Positions 44,842 through 53,581 are shown, counted from the stretch's first letter. The stretch is DNA of 64,000 nt from a bacterium 1xD8-48 (GCA_009917455.1 QZDS01000017.1:43568-107567); one strand, 5' to 3'. Notes: generated by a model from the sequence alone, not told the origin. Program-made: numbers and translations.

Positions 44842-47800
44842 ATGAATATTACGTTTGAGGGCGTGGAAGTAAAGACTTCCGGGATATATACGGATAACGG
44901 CGGCAAGGCGGCGGCTTACGGAACCCACAGTGCGGAAAAGCCGCAGGGCAGCGGATTTTCGCTGGATATTTCGGGCAGCGTGATGGATAACAGCGCCTAT
45001 GCGGAGCACGGGAAAAGTATTGATGAGGTGATTGCCGCGGCGGAGCAGGAGGATGTCAAGGCTAAACGGGATTATATGGCAATTATGTCGAACTCTGTGT
45101 CCGACGAAGACTTTGCCAGACTCCAGAAGGAAGGCTTTCATCCCGGCAGCACCGATATTGAAACGGTGGTTACGATTATTGACAAAATAAAGGTGGCTCT
45201 TGCCAAAGGCGGAACGGAAGTTGCCGGATATACGGATACCGTCAGCGACGATGTTCTGCGGGAAATTGCGGGAAGCGAGGCGTTTGCACAGGAGCTGAAA
45301 AAGCAGTTTGAGGAAAAGAACGTTCCTTTGACAGAGGAAAATATCGCTGCGGTAAGGGACGCCTGGGATATTTTAACGAGAGTGGATACCCTTTCCGAGG
45401 GCAGCGTGAAATATATGGTTGAAAATCATTTGGAGCCTACGCCGGAGAATCTCTATACGGCGAGATATTCGGCGGTTCATGACGGAAACCGTCAGGGAAA
45501 GGGCTACTATGCGGCGGGCGGCGTGGCAGGCTATTATGCGAAAAAGCCTGACGAGATTGATTTTGAAAAGCTTCGTCCCCAGATGGAAAAGGTGATTGAG
45601 GAAGCCGGATATCAGGCAAATGAAGAAAACTTTGATAAGGCAAAGTGGCTGGTGGAAAAGGGAATACCTTTAAATGAGGAGAACTTTTCACTGCTTGACA
45701 GTATCGGGGAGCATAAATTCCCGGTAACAGTGGAGGATTTTATGACGGCGGCGGCCTGCGCGTTAGCGGACGGGACGGAGCCGGCAAAAGCGGATTTGGG
45801 GAAGAAAGAAACCGACCTGCAAAAAGCCGCTGAAATCATGGAAAAGACAGCGTCCATTGAAGATAAAGCTGCGGATATCGTGATGGCAAGGGATTTGCCC
45901 CTTACCCTGAGAAATCTGCTGGCGGCTCAGGACGGCATGGCCGCCCGCCCGGGACGGGGCGGGGAAGGCGCTCTGACAGAAAATATCCATGGGCGCAGGC
46001 TTCTTGAGGAGGTCCGGCTGACCATGACGGTGGAAGTGAATTTAAAGCTCCTTCGGAGCGGTTTTCAAATAGAAACAGCATCTCTGGAAAAGCTTGTGGA
46101 CAAATTAAAAGCGGCGGAAATGCGAGTGTTCAAGGAACTGACAGGCCAGGTGGACGGCTCTGCGGCAAGGGAAAAGGCATCCCTCTTTGAGGAAACTCTT
46201 GGTACCCTGCGCGGAATCCGGTTTGCACCCGCAGCGATAATGACAAGCGTGTCAGTATCCTATACCTTAACGCAGGTACATACTTACGGAGCTGCCAGGG
46301 CCAAGGAGTATGAGAAGGCCGGACAAAGCTACGAAACCATGATGACGGAACCCCGGAAGGATATGGGAGATTTCATTCAAAAGGCGTTTCGGAATGTGGA
46401 TGATATTCTGGAGAGCATGAATCTGGAAACCTCGGAGATGAACAGGAGGGCGGTTCGGATTCTCGGATACAACAGTCTGGAAATTACACAGGAAAATGTC
46501 GGCCAGGTCAGGGAAAAGGATGAGCTGTTAGGCAGAATCCTCAGGGAAATGAAACCGGGCCGGGTTTTAAATATGATACGGGATGGGATAAATCCCCTTT
46601 CCATGTCCCTGGAGGAGCTGGGCAATTACTTTAATCAGCAAAAAGGCGGGGACGACTCGAAGGAGATGGAGTCCTACAGCAGATTTTTATATAAACTGGA
46701 AAAGCAAAAAGGAATTTCACAGGAAGAAAAAAGCGCGTATATTGGTATCTATCGTCTGGTGCGCCAGATAGAAAAGGCCGACGACGCGGCGGTTGGCGCA
46801 TTGTGGCAGGCGGGAGCGGAGTTTACGCTTGAAAATCTTCTGAAAGCCCACAGAAGTATGAAACGCGGAAAAATGGACTATACCGTGGACGATGATTTCG
46901 GAGGCGTGAACGCTAAAAAGACAGGCCGGGAAAGTATTACCAGCCAGATTGAAAGGGGATTTGCGGCGGGCGCCGGGCCGGAGCGCGGCGAACTGGAAGA
47001 ACTCCTTGAGGATGCGGGAGACGAGGGCGCCGGGAAAGAATTTGACCGTATGGCGTACAATGAGGTGCGTACGGCTATGAAATCCGAGGAAGAAGTACTC
47101 CGGTATCTGACGGATTACAATCAGCCGGTCACAGCCGAAAATCTGCTGGCGGCAGAGAGGCTTTTGAGGAGTCCGAAGGAAATCTGGCGGGAGTTTGAAA
47201 AGCTGACAGAGCCGGAGGAGGAAAATGCTTCCGGTGCCGGAGAGCTTTTGGAGGAAGCGGGCGAAAAGATTCTGGATGCCCTGGGCGGCGGTCCGGAGGG
47301 GAACGCAGGCGGCCGGGAAATTACGCAGAAAGCTTACGAAAGCTTTCAGGAGACCATTCAGAATATCTTAAAGAATATGGCTTATTCCGAATCGGCCAGG
47401 GCTCTTGACGTAAAAGCCATGAGTATGCTCTATAAGCAGGTTACGTTTATGGGCGGCATGGCAAAGGAAGAAAATTATGAGATACCCGCAAGGATTGGCG
47501 ACGGCCTTACGTCTATCAATCTGAAAATCATACATAGCGGACAAAAGGAAAGCAGGGTTGCCATCAGCTTCGAGGCGGAAACGTTCGGAAAAGTGGCGGC
47601 GAACTTTGAACTGACGGAATCGGGACTTTCCGGGCTTTGCATCTGCAGTAAGGAAGCCGGGACGGGATTATTGAAGGACAATCAGGAATTTTTGCAGGGG
47701 CAGCTTAAAAAGGATGGGATTACAGCCGGCGATATTTATTTCACCACCGGAGAGAAGCTGAATTTAACAGAATTTTCGCTCAAAGCCTCTGCAGAGCGGC

Positions 47801-47895
47801 GGACAGGCGACGATTCGGGTCTGCTCTATAAGGCGGCAAAGGCATTTATAGGATTTGTACAGGAAACGGGAATAGAGAAAGGAAGAAGCGTATGA
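44842..47895 (+). CDS. DUF6240 protein with FliK-like C-terminal domain
   Basis: The 1017-residue protein is built from degenerate repeats, each carrying a short motif of the type P-x-T-x-ENL-x-x-A: VPLTEENIAAVRDA, LEPTPENLYTARY, IPLNEENFSLLDS, LPLTLRNLLAAQD, AEFTLENLLKAHR, QPVTAENLLAAER. The last ~130 residues (SINLKIIHSGQKESRVAISF, FGKVAANFELTESGLSGLCI, LLKDNQEFLQGQLKKDGI) resemble the FliK hook-length-control C-terminal domain. It overlaps the flagellin gene by 4 bp (ATGA). A flagellar secretion or length-control role is inferred. I start at 44842 because GAGG precedes it; longer frames run through the glgB terminator. Confidence 0.8.
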   Translation: MNITFEGVEVKTSGIYTDNGGKAAAYGTHSAEKPQGSGFSLDISGSVMDNSAYAEHGKSIDEVIAAAEQEDVKAKRDYMAIMSNSVSDEDFARLQKEGFHPGSTDIETVVTIIDKIKVALAKGGTEVAGYTDTVSDDVLREIAGSEAFAQELKKQFEEKNVPLTEENIAAVRDAWDILTRVDTLSEGSVKYMVENHLEPTPENLYTARYSAVHDGNRQGKGYYAAGGVAGYYAKKPDEIDFEKLRPQMEKVIEEAGYQANEENFDKAKWLVEKGIPLNEENFSLLDSIGEHKFPVTVEDFMTAAACALADGTEPAKADLGKKETDLQKAAEIMEKTASIEDKAADIVMARDLPLTLRNLLAAQDGMAARPGRGGEGALTENIHGRRLLEEVRLTMTVEVNLKLLRSGFQIETASLEKLVDKLKAAEMRVFKELTGQVDGSAAREKASLFEETLGTLRGIRFAPAAIMTSVSVSYTLTQVHTYGAARAKEYEKAGQSYETMMTEPRKDMGDFIQKAFRNVDDILESMNLETSEMNRRAVRILGYNSLEITQENVGQVREKDELLGRILREMKPGRVLNMIRDGINPLSMSLEELGNYFNQQKGGDDSKEMESYSRFLYKLEKQKGISQEEKSAYIGIYRLVRQIEKADDAAVGALWQAGAEFTLENLLKAHRSMKRGKMDYTVDDDFGGVNAKKTGRESITSQIERGFAAGAGPERGELEELLEDAGDEGAGKEFDRMAYNEVRTAMKSEEEVLRYLTDYNQPVTAENLLAAERLLRSPKEIWREFEKLTEPEEENASGAGELLEEAGEKILDALGGGPEGNAGGREITQKAYESFQETIQNILKNMAYSESARALDVKAMSMLYKQVTFMGGMAKEENYEIPARIGDGLTSINLKIIHSGQKESRVAISFEAETFGKVAANFELTESGLSGLCICSKEAGTGLLKDNQEFLQGQLKKDGITAGDIYFTTGEKLNLTEFSLKASAERRTGDDSGLLYKAAKAFIGFVQETGIEKGRSV

Positions 47896-49058
47896 AAATC
47901 AATTATAATGCATCGGCAGTAATTGCCAACAACTATTTGAACAAATCGGACAACAAGCTAAGGGATTCGCTGGCAAGGCTGTCCTCCGGGCTTAAGGTGG
48001 TAAATCCTAAGGATAATCCCTCAGGTCTTGCCATGGCAAGGCGGATGAATTCCCAGATAGAGAATCTCGACCAGGCAACGCAGAATGCGGGAGACGGCGT
48101 TTCGGTAATTGAAATTGCGGACGGAGCATTGTCGGAAATCCACGAAATGCTCCAGAGAATCAATGAGCTTGCCGTAAAGGCCAGCACCGGTACGATTACG
48201 GACGACGACAGACTGACTATCGACAATGAGGTTCAGCAGCTGAAAGAGGAAATCACCAGAATCGCCAACGAGACTGAGTTTAACGGACAGTCGCTGCTTG
48301 ACGGGACGTTTGATTTGAAGGGGTATACGACGAGTACGCAACCTACCGACATCAATGTCAAGACGACGTATTACAGCGATGATGTGATAACCGGAACATA
48401 TGAACTGGGTTTGACTGTTTCATTTGATGAGGATGGCAGAATAGAGGATATAGTGGAATTTGATGCAACTCCTCCTGTTGCAGGTCTGCTCAGTGCAAAC
48501 GATATTGAAGTTCCGGAAGATGTACGCGTAAAGACTTGGGACGGAAATGTAGTCACCATTGGAAATGACGCTGGATTTGAGCTCAAGGTTCGTGTAACAA
48601 ATTTGGATGGTAATAATCCGAGGGCAGGTGTGGCGATAAAGGCCACCATAGATTTAGTGGGCTTCGGAGCAATGGATATGGAGATTGGCGCCAACGAAGG
48701 GCAGGAGCTTCCCATCAGGATTCCCAATATTTCTCTGGAGAACATGGAACTGTCCGCCGCCAATTTGAGGACGCAGGAGGAATCGTCGGATACCTTGAGC
48801 AGGATGGAGGGCGCGATTAAGTATGTATCAGGCGTGCGCAGCCGTCTCGGTGCTTACCAGAACCGTCTGGAGCATACCATTGCAAGTCTGGATGTCACCA
48901 GTGAAAATATGACTGCGGCATATTCCCGGATTATGGATACGGATATGGCGGAGGAAATGACGAATTATACCACCTTGCAGGTGCTGACGCAGGCAAGTAC
49001 TTCCGTGCTGGCGCAGGCAAACGAGAGACCGTCTCAGGTTCTGCAGTTATTGCAGTAG
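47892..49058 (+). CDS. flagellin
   Basis: The 388-residue filament subunit has the D0/D1 N-terminus (MKINYNASAVIANNYLNKSD; RLSSGLKVVNPKDNPSGLAM; INELAVKASTGTITDDDR) and the C-terminus (VRSRLGAYQNRLEHTIASLD; VLTQASTSVLAQANERPSQV). The central ~150 residues (about 155-300) are the exposed variable region. ATG 47892 overlaps the upstream stop (ATGA), so it depends at least partly on translation from the DUF6240 gene; flagellins normally have their own sigma-28 promoter. FliS follows 104 bp later. Confidence 0.95.
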   Translation: MKINYNASAVIANNYLNKSDNKLRDSLARLSSGLKVVNPKDNPSGLAMARRMNSQIENLDQATQNAGDGVSVIEIADGALSEIHEMLQRINELAVKASTGTITDDDRLTIDNEVQQLKEEITRIANETEFNGQSLLDGTFDLKGYTTSTQPTDINVKTTYYSDDVITGTYELGLTVSFDEDGRIEDIVEFDATPPVAGLLSANDIEVPEDVRVKTWDGNVVTIGNDAGFELKVRVTNLDGNNPRAGVAIKATIDLVGFGAMDMEIGANEGQELPIRIPNISLENMELSAANLRTQEESSDTLSRMEGAIKYVSGVRSRLGAYQNRLEHTIASLDVTSENMTAAYSRIMDTDMAEEMTNYTTLQVLTQASTSVLAQANERPSQVLQLLQ

Positions 49059-49162
49059 AATCTTTTTATCCGTCGGCACAGGACTTTCGGGCGGATATTA
49101 ATTATCAGCGCGGTCTGTAAAAATGAATTTCCGGATTTACTCCGGTGAAAGGTTAACAGGGA

Positions 49163-49639
49163 ATGACGAAGGAATTAAAACAGCAATACACACTTAAGAT
49201 TACCCAGGCGAACAAGACGCAGTTGGTGGTCATTCTTTACGAAATGTTATTGATTTATCTTGAGGAGGCAGTAAGCGCCCATGAAAAGAAGGACAGAGCC
49301 GGATTCAGGGAGGGAATAAGAAAGGCAAGGGGATGCCTGAAGGAATTAATGACATCCCTTCACTTTGAGTATGAACCGGCGTTGAATCTCTGGCAGCTTT
49401 ACCTCTATGCAAATAAGGAGCTCGCAATGGCCGATGTGCGGAACAGCACGCAGGAGCTTTCCCACGTAAAAATGATTATGATAAAGCTCCACGATGCCTA
49501 TGAGCAAATCAGCGGACAGGATACTTCCGGTCCGGTGATGGCAAACACGCAGACGGTGTATGTAGGTCTTACCTACGGGCGGAACAGTCTTACGGAAAAT
49601 CTAGACGGTCAGGGTGGTGACCGGGGTTTCCGCGTTTAA
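49163..49639 (+). CDS. fliS: flagellar export chaperone FliS
   Basis: FliS binds the flagellin C-terminus in the cytoplasm and delivers it to the export gate. The 158-residue helical protein has KITQANKTQLVVILYEMLLIYLEEA (helix 1, typical of the clostridial form), LKELMTSLHFEY and the tail NTQTVYVGLTYGRNSLTEN. Site GTGAAAGG upstream. Its last 39 bp overlap, tail to tail, the end of the leftward DUF2508 gene. Confidence 0.88.
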   Translation: MTKELKQQYTLKITQANKTQLVVILYEMLLIYLEEAVSAHEKKDRAGFREGIRKARGCLKELMTSLHFEYEPALNLWQLYLYANKELAMADVRNSTQELSHVKMIMIKLHDAYEQISGQDTSGPVMANTQTVYVGLTYGRNSLTENLDGQGGDRGFRV

Positions 49640-49915
49640 TGCGGCGGAATGTGTATTTTCTTCAGGCAGCGGTAAAATAGCCGCTGCCTGTTCCATTAAG
49701 AACTTGTAGCGTTTTAACACAGAATTCATTTCATAGATATAGCAGTCAATTAAATCCGGTTCCGTGACATTGTCAAAACCGGCATATGCAATTTCCAGCG
49801 CCTTTTTTGTCTTTTCCAGGTCTGAAAGAAGCGCATTTCGCGCGATTTCCTTTTCTGAAAGCGTCCGGTTTACCCGTGAACTCTGACTAAAATACATTTT
49901 CATATTAATAACCAT
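49601..49915 (-). CDS. DUF2508 (YaaL-like) protein
   Basis: A small helical protein (up to 104 residues). LSDLEKTKKALEIAYAGFDN followed by EPDLIDCYIYEMNSVLKRYKFLMEQA is the DUF2508 pattern. In Bacillus this family lies beside recR and bofA; here it diverges from bofA (50070) instead. The start could be 49915, 49903 or 49897; only 49915 has AAAGG nearby, but very close. Its C-terminus overlaps fliS antisense by 39 bp, and a perfect 10-bp hairpin lies in its coding sequence at 49663-49690. Confidence 0.8.
   Translation of the reverse strand: MVINMKMYFSQSSRVNRTLSEKEIARNALLSDLEKTKKALEIAYAGFDNVTEPDLIDCYIYEMNSVLKRYKFLMEQAAAILPLPEENTHSAALNAETPVTTLTV
49663..49690. terminator. 10-bp perfect hairpin inside DUF2508, 24 bp after the fliS stop
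   Basis: CAGGCAGCGG pairs with CCGCTGCCTG around an 8-base loop. There is no T run, so if it ends fliS mRNA it would be a weak or factor-assisted terminator. It also codes for DUF2508 residues on the other strand. Confidence 0.5.
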
Positions 49916-50069
49916 GCCTTTCTTTGCGACACCATTTCCCTGTTACATATTATTCCGAAAATATCCAATAATTACCTTTTGCTTAGAGTATAATCATAAA
50001 TTTCTTTATTTATTCCGGTATAAGCCTGAAAACAGGGACATATATTGAAGAAAGGAAGGGGGACGAATT

Positions 50070-50342
50070 ATGGATACACAGACAGGTATTTGGTTTATCG
50101 TAGGTATATTGGCGGTTGTGCTGGTAATCGGGGCAATGAAAAATAAAGCGGAGCTTGTAATAAACTTTGCATTGCGGGGCGTATTGGGGATGATGTCAAT
50201 TTATTTTTTAAATCTCTTCCTTGCAGAGCTGATGCCCGGCATGCGTCTGGGCTATAATCCGATTACCTTTTTGACATCGGGAATCCTTGGATTTCCGGGG
50301 GTTGCAATGCTTTATGGGATAAATTTTTATATGCTTTTGTAG
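50070..50342 (+). CDS. BofA family protein (pro-sigma-K processing inhibitor family)
   Basis: The 90-residue protein has three hydrophobic helices (IWFIVGILAVVLVIGAM; ALRGVLGMMSIYFLNLFL; GILGFPGVAMLYGINFYML). NPITFLTSGILGFPGVAMLY is the BofA signature. In Bacillus BofA holds the SpoIVFB protease inactive in the mother cell. In clostridia, which often lack that step, the role is less clear. Strong AAGGAAGGGGG site before the ATG. Confidence 0.9.
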   Translation: MDTQTGIWFIVGILAVVLVIGAMKNKAELVINFALRGVLGMMSIYFLNLFLAELMPGMRLGYNPITFLTSGILGFPGVAMLYGINFYMLL

Positions 50343-50371
50343 AAAATGTACAAATGACAAGATTGGTAAAA

Positions 50372-50407
50372 TTGTCAATAGACAACGCCGCTTATTTTCT
50401 CTATAAT
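50372..50407 (+). promoter_or_regulatory. promoter of the Tad-type operon with dyad at the -35
   Basis: TAGACA (50379-50384), 17 bases, TATAAT (50402-50407). The inverted repeat TTGTC-AATA-GACAA (50372-50385) covers the -35, and a further TGACAA half-site lies at 50355-50360; a repressor or activator site is plausible. Confidence 0.65.
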
Positions 50408-50420
50408 TCATTTTACAATC

Positions 50421-50522
50421 AAAACATTCTTTTACATCAGTTTTGACAAGGCAGTCCTTTGGACAGGCCAAAGTTCTATCTGACATTCATATGAAGAGCT
50501 TCTCTTCGTAAACCAATGTTTT
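50421..50522 (+). other. structured 5' leader of the Tad-type operon
   Basis: AAAACATT (50421-50428) and AATGTTTT (50515-50522) can close a three-way junction. Inside are CTTTGG/CCAAAG (50457-50462, 50468-50473) and GAAGAG/CTCTTC (50493-50498, 50502-50507). The leader is about 160 nt long with no frame having a ribosome site. I do not match it to c-di-GMP or other named riboswitch consensus sequences. Confidence 0.45.
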
Positions 50523-50575
50523 AGCAATGGACATACAGGCGGAATCAATTTTTATGATTTGGAAAGGGGGTTATA

Positions 50576-51595
50576 TTGGACAAAAGAATCCTTGCGATTT
50601 TTGACAGCGAGGAGAACTATGCATATCGGCTTATGGAGTTTATCAGTGAAAAGGTGAATCTTCCCTTTGAAATTTATGTTTTTACCGAGGAAGATAAATT
50701 TTACTCCTGTGCCCGGACTAAGGATATCGAATGTCTTCTCATCTCAGAAAGCGTCTATAAACAGGAAGTGGAGGCCTTAAAAATTCCACATATTATTATT
50801 CTCAGTGAAAACGGAGAAAATCTGAGCAAGGCTCTGCATCACATCAATAAGTATCAGTCCTGCGAAAACATAGTCCATGAGGTAATGGAATATTATACTG
50901 ACCAGGCAGGAGACGTGCCGGCGGCGCTGCGGACAAGGGGACGCAGAATGCGGATTATAGGAATTTACACGCCTGTAGGCCGGTGTCTTCAAACCACATT
51001 TTCCCTGACCCTTGGACAGATGCTTGCCAGGCGTTACAAAACTCTTTATTTAAATTTTGAAATCTATTCGGGCTTTGGAAAGATACTGAGCAGAAGCTTT
51101 AACAGCGATATCTCGGATCTTATGTATTATTTTTCCTGTGCCCGGGAAAAGCTGGCCTACCGCATGGAGAGCATGGTGGAGACGGTGAACGGACTGGATT
51201 TTATTCCGCCGGCGGAGATTTATCAGAATCTTGCGGGAATCCGGGGAAGCCAGTGGATTGATTTGTTTCAGGAAATCGAAAAGACCAGCGAATATGAATA
51301 CCTGATACTGGATTTGACGGACGGCATTATGGATTTATGGGAGGTGCTTAAGGAGTGCGACAATATTTATACCATTTACCGCGAAGACGGAATTGCAATG
51401 GCTAAAATTGAGCAGTATGAAAGGGCACTTGAGCATATGGACTTCGGGGATATCACGGCCAGGTCAACCCGCTTTAAGCTTCCGGTATTCCGACAGCTTC
51501 CGATACATTTCGAAGAGCTGACCTATGGGGAGCTGGCCGGATATATCAGGGAAAAGATATTCCCGGAGCTTTTTAAGGAGGAAACAGGTGGATAA
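50576..51595 (+). CDS. TadZ/CpaE-like pilus assembly ATPase with degenerate P-loop
   Basis: The 339-residue protein has an atypical receiver-like N-terminus (RILAIFDSEENYAYRLMEFI) and a MinD/ParA-type C-terminal domain (RIIGIYTPVGRCLQTTFSLTL; LYLNFEIYSGFGKIL; YEYLILDLTDGIMDLWEVL). In TadZ proteins this domain targets the pilus machine to its site. The P-loop equivalent PVGRCLQTT lacks the usual lysines, so ATP turnover is doubtful. The start is TTG 50576 behind GGAAAGGGGG. It is the first gene of the pilus operon and overlaps cpaF by 8 bp. Confidence 0.85.
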   Translation: MDKRILAIFDSEENYAYRLMEFISEKVNLPFEIYVFTEEDKFYSCARTKDIECLLISESVYKQEVEALKIPHIIILSENGENLSKALHHINKYQSCENIVHEVMEYYTDQAGDVPAALRTRGRRMRIIGIYTPVGRCLQTTFSLTLGQMLARRYKTLYLNFEIYSGFGKILSRSFNSDISDLMYYFSCAREKLAYRMESMVETVNGLDFIPPAEIYQNLAGIRGSQWIDLFQEIEKTSEYEYLILDLTDGIMDLWEVLKECDNIYTIYREDGIAMAKIEQYERALEHMDFGDITARSTRFKLPVFRQLPIHFEELTYGELAGYIREKIFPELFKEETGG

Positions 51596-52811
51596 AAAGG
51601 AGAACCTTAAGCTGCAGGAATCGATTATGGAGAGAATTGACCTTTCCTGTCAGATGAGCGAGGAGGAGGTCAGGGAGCGAATTGATGAACAGATAAAGAA
51701 GGAGAGCAAAAAACGCTGCCTTGAGGTGACAGCCAGAGAGCGGCTTCGGAAGGAAATATTTCATTCTATCAGACAGCTTGGAATTTTGCAGGAGCTTATT
51801 GAAAATCCCGAAATCACGGAGATAATGGTCAACGGCACAGAGGGAATTTTCATAGAGAGGAACGGAAAGCTGCATAAGCTGGATATCAGCTTTGATTCGC
51901 CGGAAAAGCTCCGGCATGTCATCTGGCAGATAACGGCGGATTGTAATCGGGTTGTGAATGAGGCGTCGCCTATTGTGGATGCAAGGCTTTCGGACGGCGC
52001 AAGGGTGAATGTGGTGCTGGACCCGGTTGCCGTTAACGGCCCGATTCTGACTATCAGACGTTTTCCCAGGGAACCGTTTACCATGGAACGGCTGCTGGAG
52101 CTGAGTGCCCTGACAGAAGAATGCAAAGCTACATTGGAGAGAACTGTCCGTGACGGGCAGAATATTCTGGTAAGCGGAGGAACCGGCTCCGGTAAAACAA
52201 CATTTTTAAATGTCCTGTCCGGTTTTATACCCGAAACTGAGAGGGTAATCACCATAGAAGACAGCGCGGAACTGCAGATAAGAAATATTTCCAATCTGGT
52301 GAGGCTGGAAACGAGGAACGCCAACGTGGAGGGCTGCCTTGAAATTACCATTCGCGATTTGATTAAGGCGTCTTTGCGGATGCGGCCAGACAGAATAATC
52401 GTCGGAGAGGTGCGGGGAAAAGAAGCGGTTGACATGCTGCAGAGTGTGAATGTAGGACACAGCGCAATGACAACGGTACATGCAAACAGTGTCCGGGATG
52501 TGGTGAGCCGTCTGGAAACAATGGTGCTTATGGGAATGGAAATGCCGGTTTCCGCTATCCGCCGGCAAATTGCTTCCGGGTTTCAGCTTCTGATACATCT
52601 GGGAAGACTGCGGGACGGCAGCAGGCGGGTGCTTGAAATTGCGCGGCCGGACGGGTTTTCGGAAGGAGAGGTGGAAATGAAAACTATTTTCAAATTTGAG
52701 CAGAGTGGGGTTTCCGATACGGGGAAGATATTGGGAGTGCTGCGGAAAACAGAAGATACAAAGGAATACGGACAGAAGAATTATGGCGCAAGGGGGCGTG
52801 TCTGCTTATGA
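51588..52811 (+). CDS. cpaF: CpaF/TadA pilus assembly ATPase
   Basis: This is the hexameric secretion ATPase that powers Flp pilus assembly. EITEIMVNGTEGIFIERNGKL and RLSDGARVNVVL are the N-terminal boxes; Walker A is VSGGTGSGKTTFLN; IEDSAELQI is the Asp box; RPDRIIVGEVRGKEAVDML is Walker B; SAMTTVHANSVRDVVSRLE is the His box. I start at GTG 51588 inside the tadZ end, eight bases after AAGGAGG, which gives 407 residues. It overlaps tadB by 4 bp. Confidence 0.93.
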   Translation: MDKKENLKLQESIMERIDLSCQMSEEEVRERIDEQIKKESKKRCLEVTARERLRKEIFHSIRQLGILQELIENPEITEIMVNGTEGIFIERNGKLHKLDISFDSPEKLRHVIWQITADCNRVVNEASPIVDARLSDGARVNVVLDPVAVNGPILTIRRFPREPFTMERLLELSALTEECKATLERTVRDGQNILVSGGTGSGKTTFLNVLSGFIPETERVITIEDSAELQIRNISNLVRLETRNANVEGCLEITIRDLIKASLRMRPDRIIVGEVRGKEAVDMLQSVNVGHSAMTTVHANSVRDVVSRLETMVLMGMEMPVSAIRRQIASGFQLLIHLGRLRDGSRRVLEIARPDGFSEGEVEMKTIFKFEQSGVSDTGKILGVLRKTEDTKEYGQKNYGARGRVCL

Positions 52812-53581
52812 AGAAGCCCGGTAAAAAGAGGTGTAAAGAGGTCTTTCTTTTACCTGTCAGCCGGGCGGAAAGAAGGCTGCCTGCCATAAAGAGCGTTCTG
52901 GTTATGGTGTTGCTGAACTACTTTTTTTATCGCTCTCTTTGGGCGTTTATCCCGCTTCTGGCGGTGGGGGGTCTGTATTATCAAATGGAGGAAACGGCGT
53001 TATACCGCAGAAAGAAGGAGGCTGCGCGGGAGCAGTTCAAGGAATTGCTTTTGCTTGTATCTACCGGTCAGAGAGCGGGCTTTTCGGCGGAAAATGCGTT
53101 TCTTTCAGGCTATGAGGATATGAAGGAATTATATGGGAAGGACAGCAGCGTGTGCCGGATGCTGCAAATTTTGAAATCCGGCAGGGAAAATAATACCGCT
53201 TTTTCAGAGCTTTGGAGACAAATTGGAGACCGGCTGGATATTGCAGAGATAAAAGAATTTGCTCAAGTATATGAAATTTCCCAGGAAAGCAGCGGAAATA
53301 TGGCGGCAATTATGGAAAAGACAGCGGATATTATTATCTGCAAAATAGAGGCGGAAAAGGAGATAGGCGTTTTATTGAGCGAAAGACGTCTGGAACAGAA
53401 AATCATGAATTTGATGCCCTTTTTAATCATGCTGTACATAACGATTACCTCTCCCGGCTATTTCAACGGCCTGTACCGTTCTTTCGGCGGAGTTTTGCTG
53501 ATGAGCGCTGCTCTGGCGGTTTACGTCCTGGCTTATATGCTGTCGGTTCGGATGATATCCGCAGAAAAACTGCTTTCCTAA
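52808..53581 (+). CDS. TadB-like type II/IV secretion F-family platform protein
   Basis: The 257-residue protein has two N-terminal helices (VLVMVLLNYFFYRSLWAFIPLLAV), a cytoplasmic T2SSF domain (EQFKELLLLVSTGQRAGFSAENAFLSGYEDM; ISQESSGNMAAIMEKTADII) and two C-terminal helices. It forms the inner-membrane platform with the next gene product. Its ATG lies in ATGA with the cpaF stop. Confidence 0.88.
   Translation: MKKPGKKRCKEVFLLPVSRAERRLPAIKSVLVMVLLNYFFYRSLWAFIPLLAVGGLYYQMEETALYRRKKEAAREQFKELLLLVSTGQRAGFSAENAFLSGYEDMKELYGKDSSVCRMLQILKSGRENNTAFSELWRQIGDRLDIAEIKEFAQVYEISQESSGNMAAIMEKTADIIICKIEAEKEIGVLLSERRLEQKIMNLMPFLIMLYITITSPGYFNGLYRSFGGVLLMSAALAVYVLAYMLSVRMISAEKLLS

Noticed and set aside
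50421..50522. c-di-GMP riboswitch upstream of the pilus operon
   Set aside because: The conserved GEMM core sequences are not present; only a generic three-way fold can be drawn.
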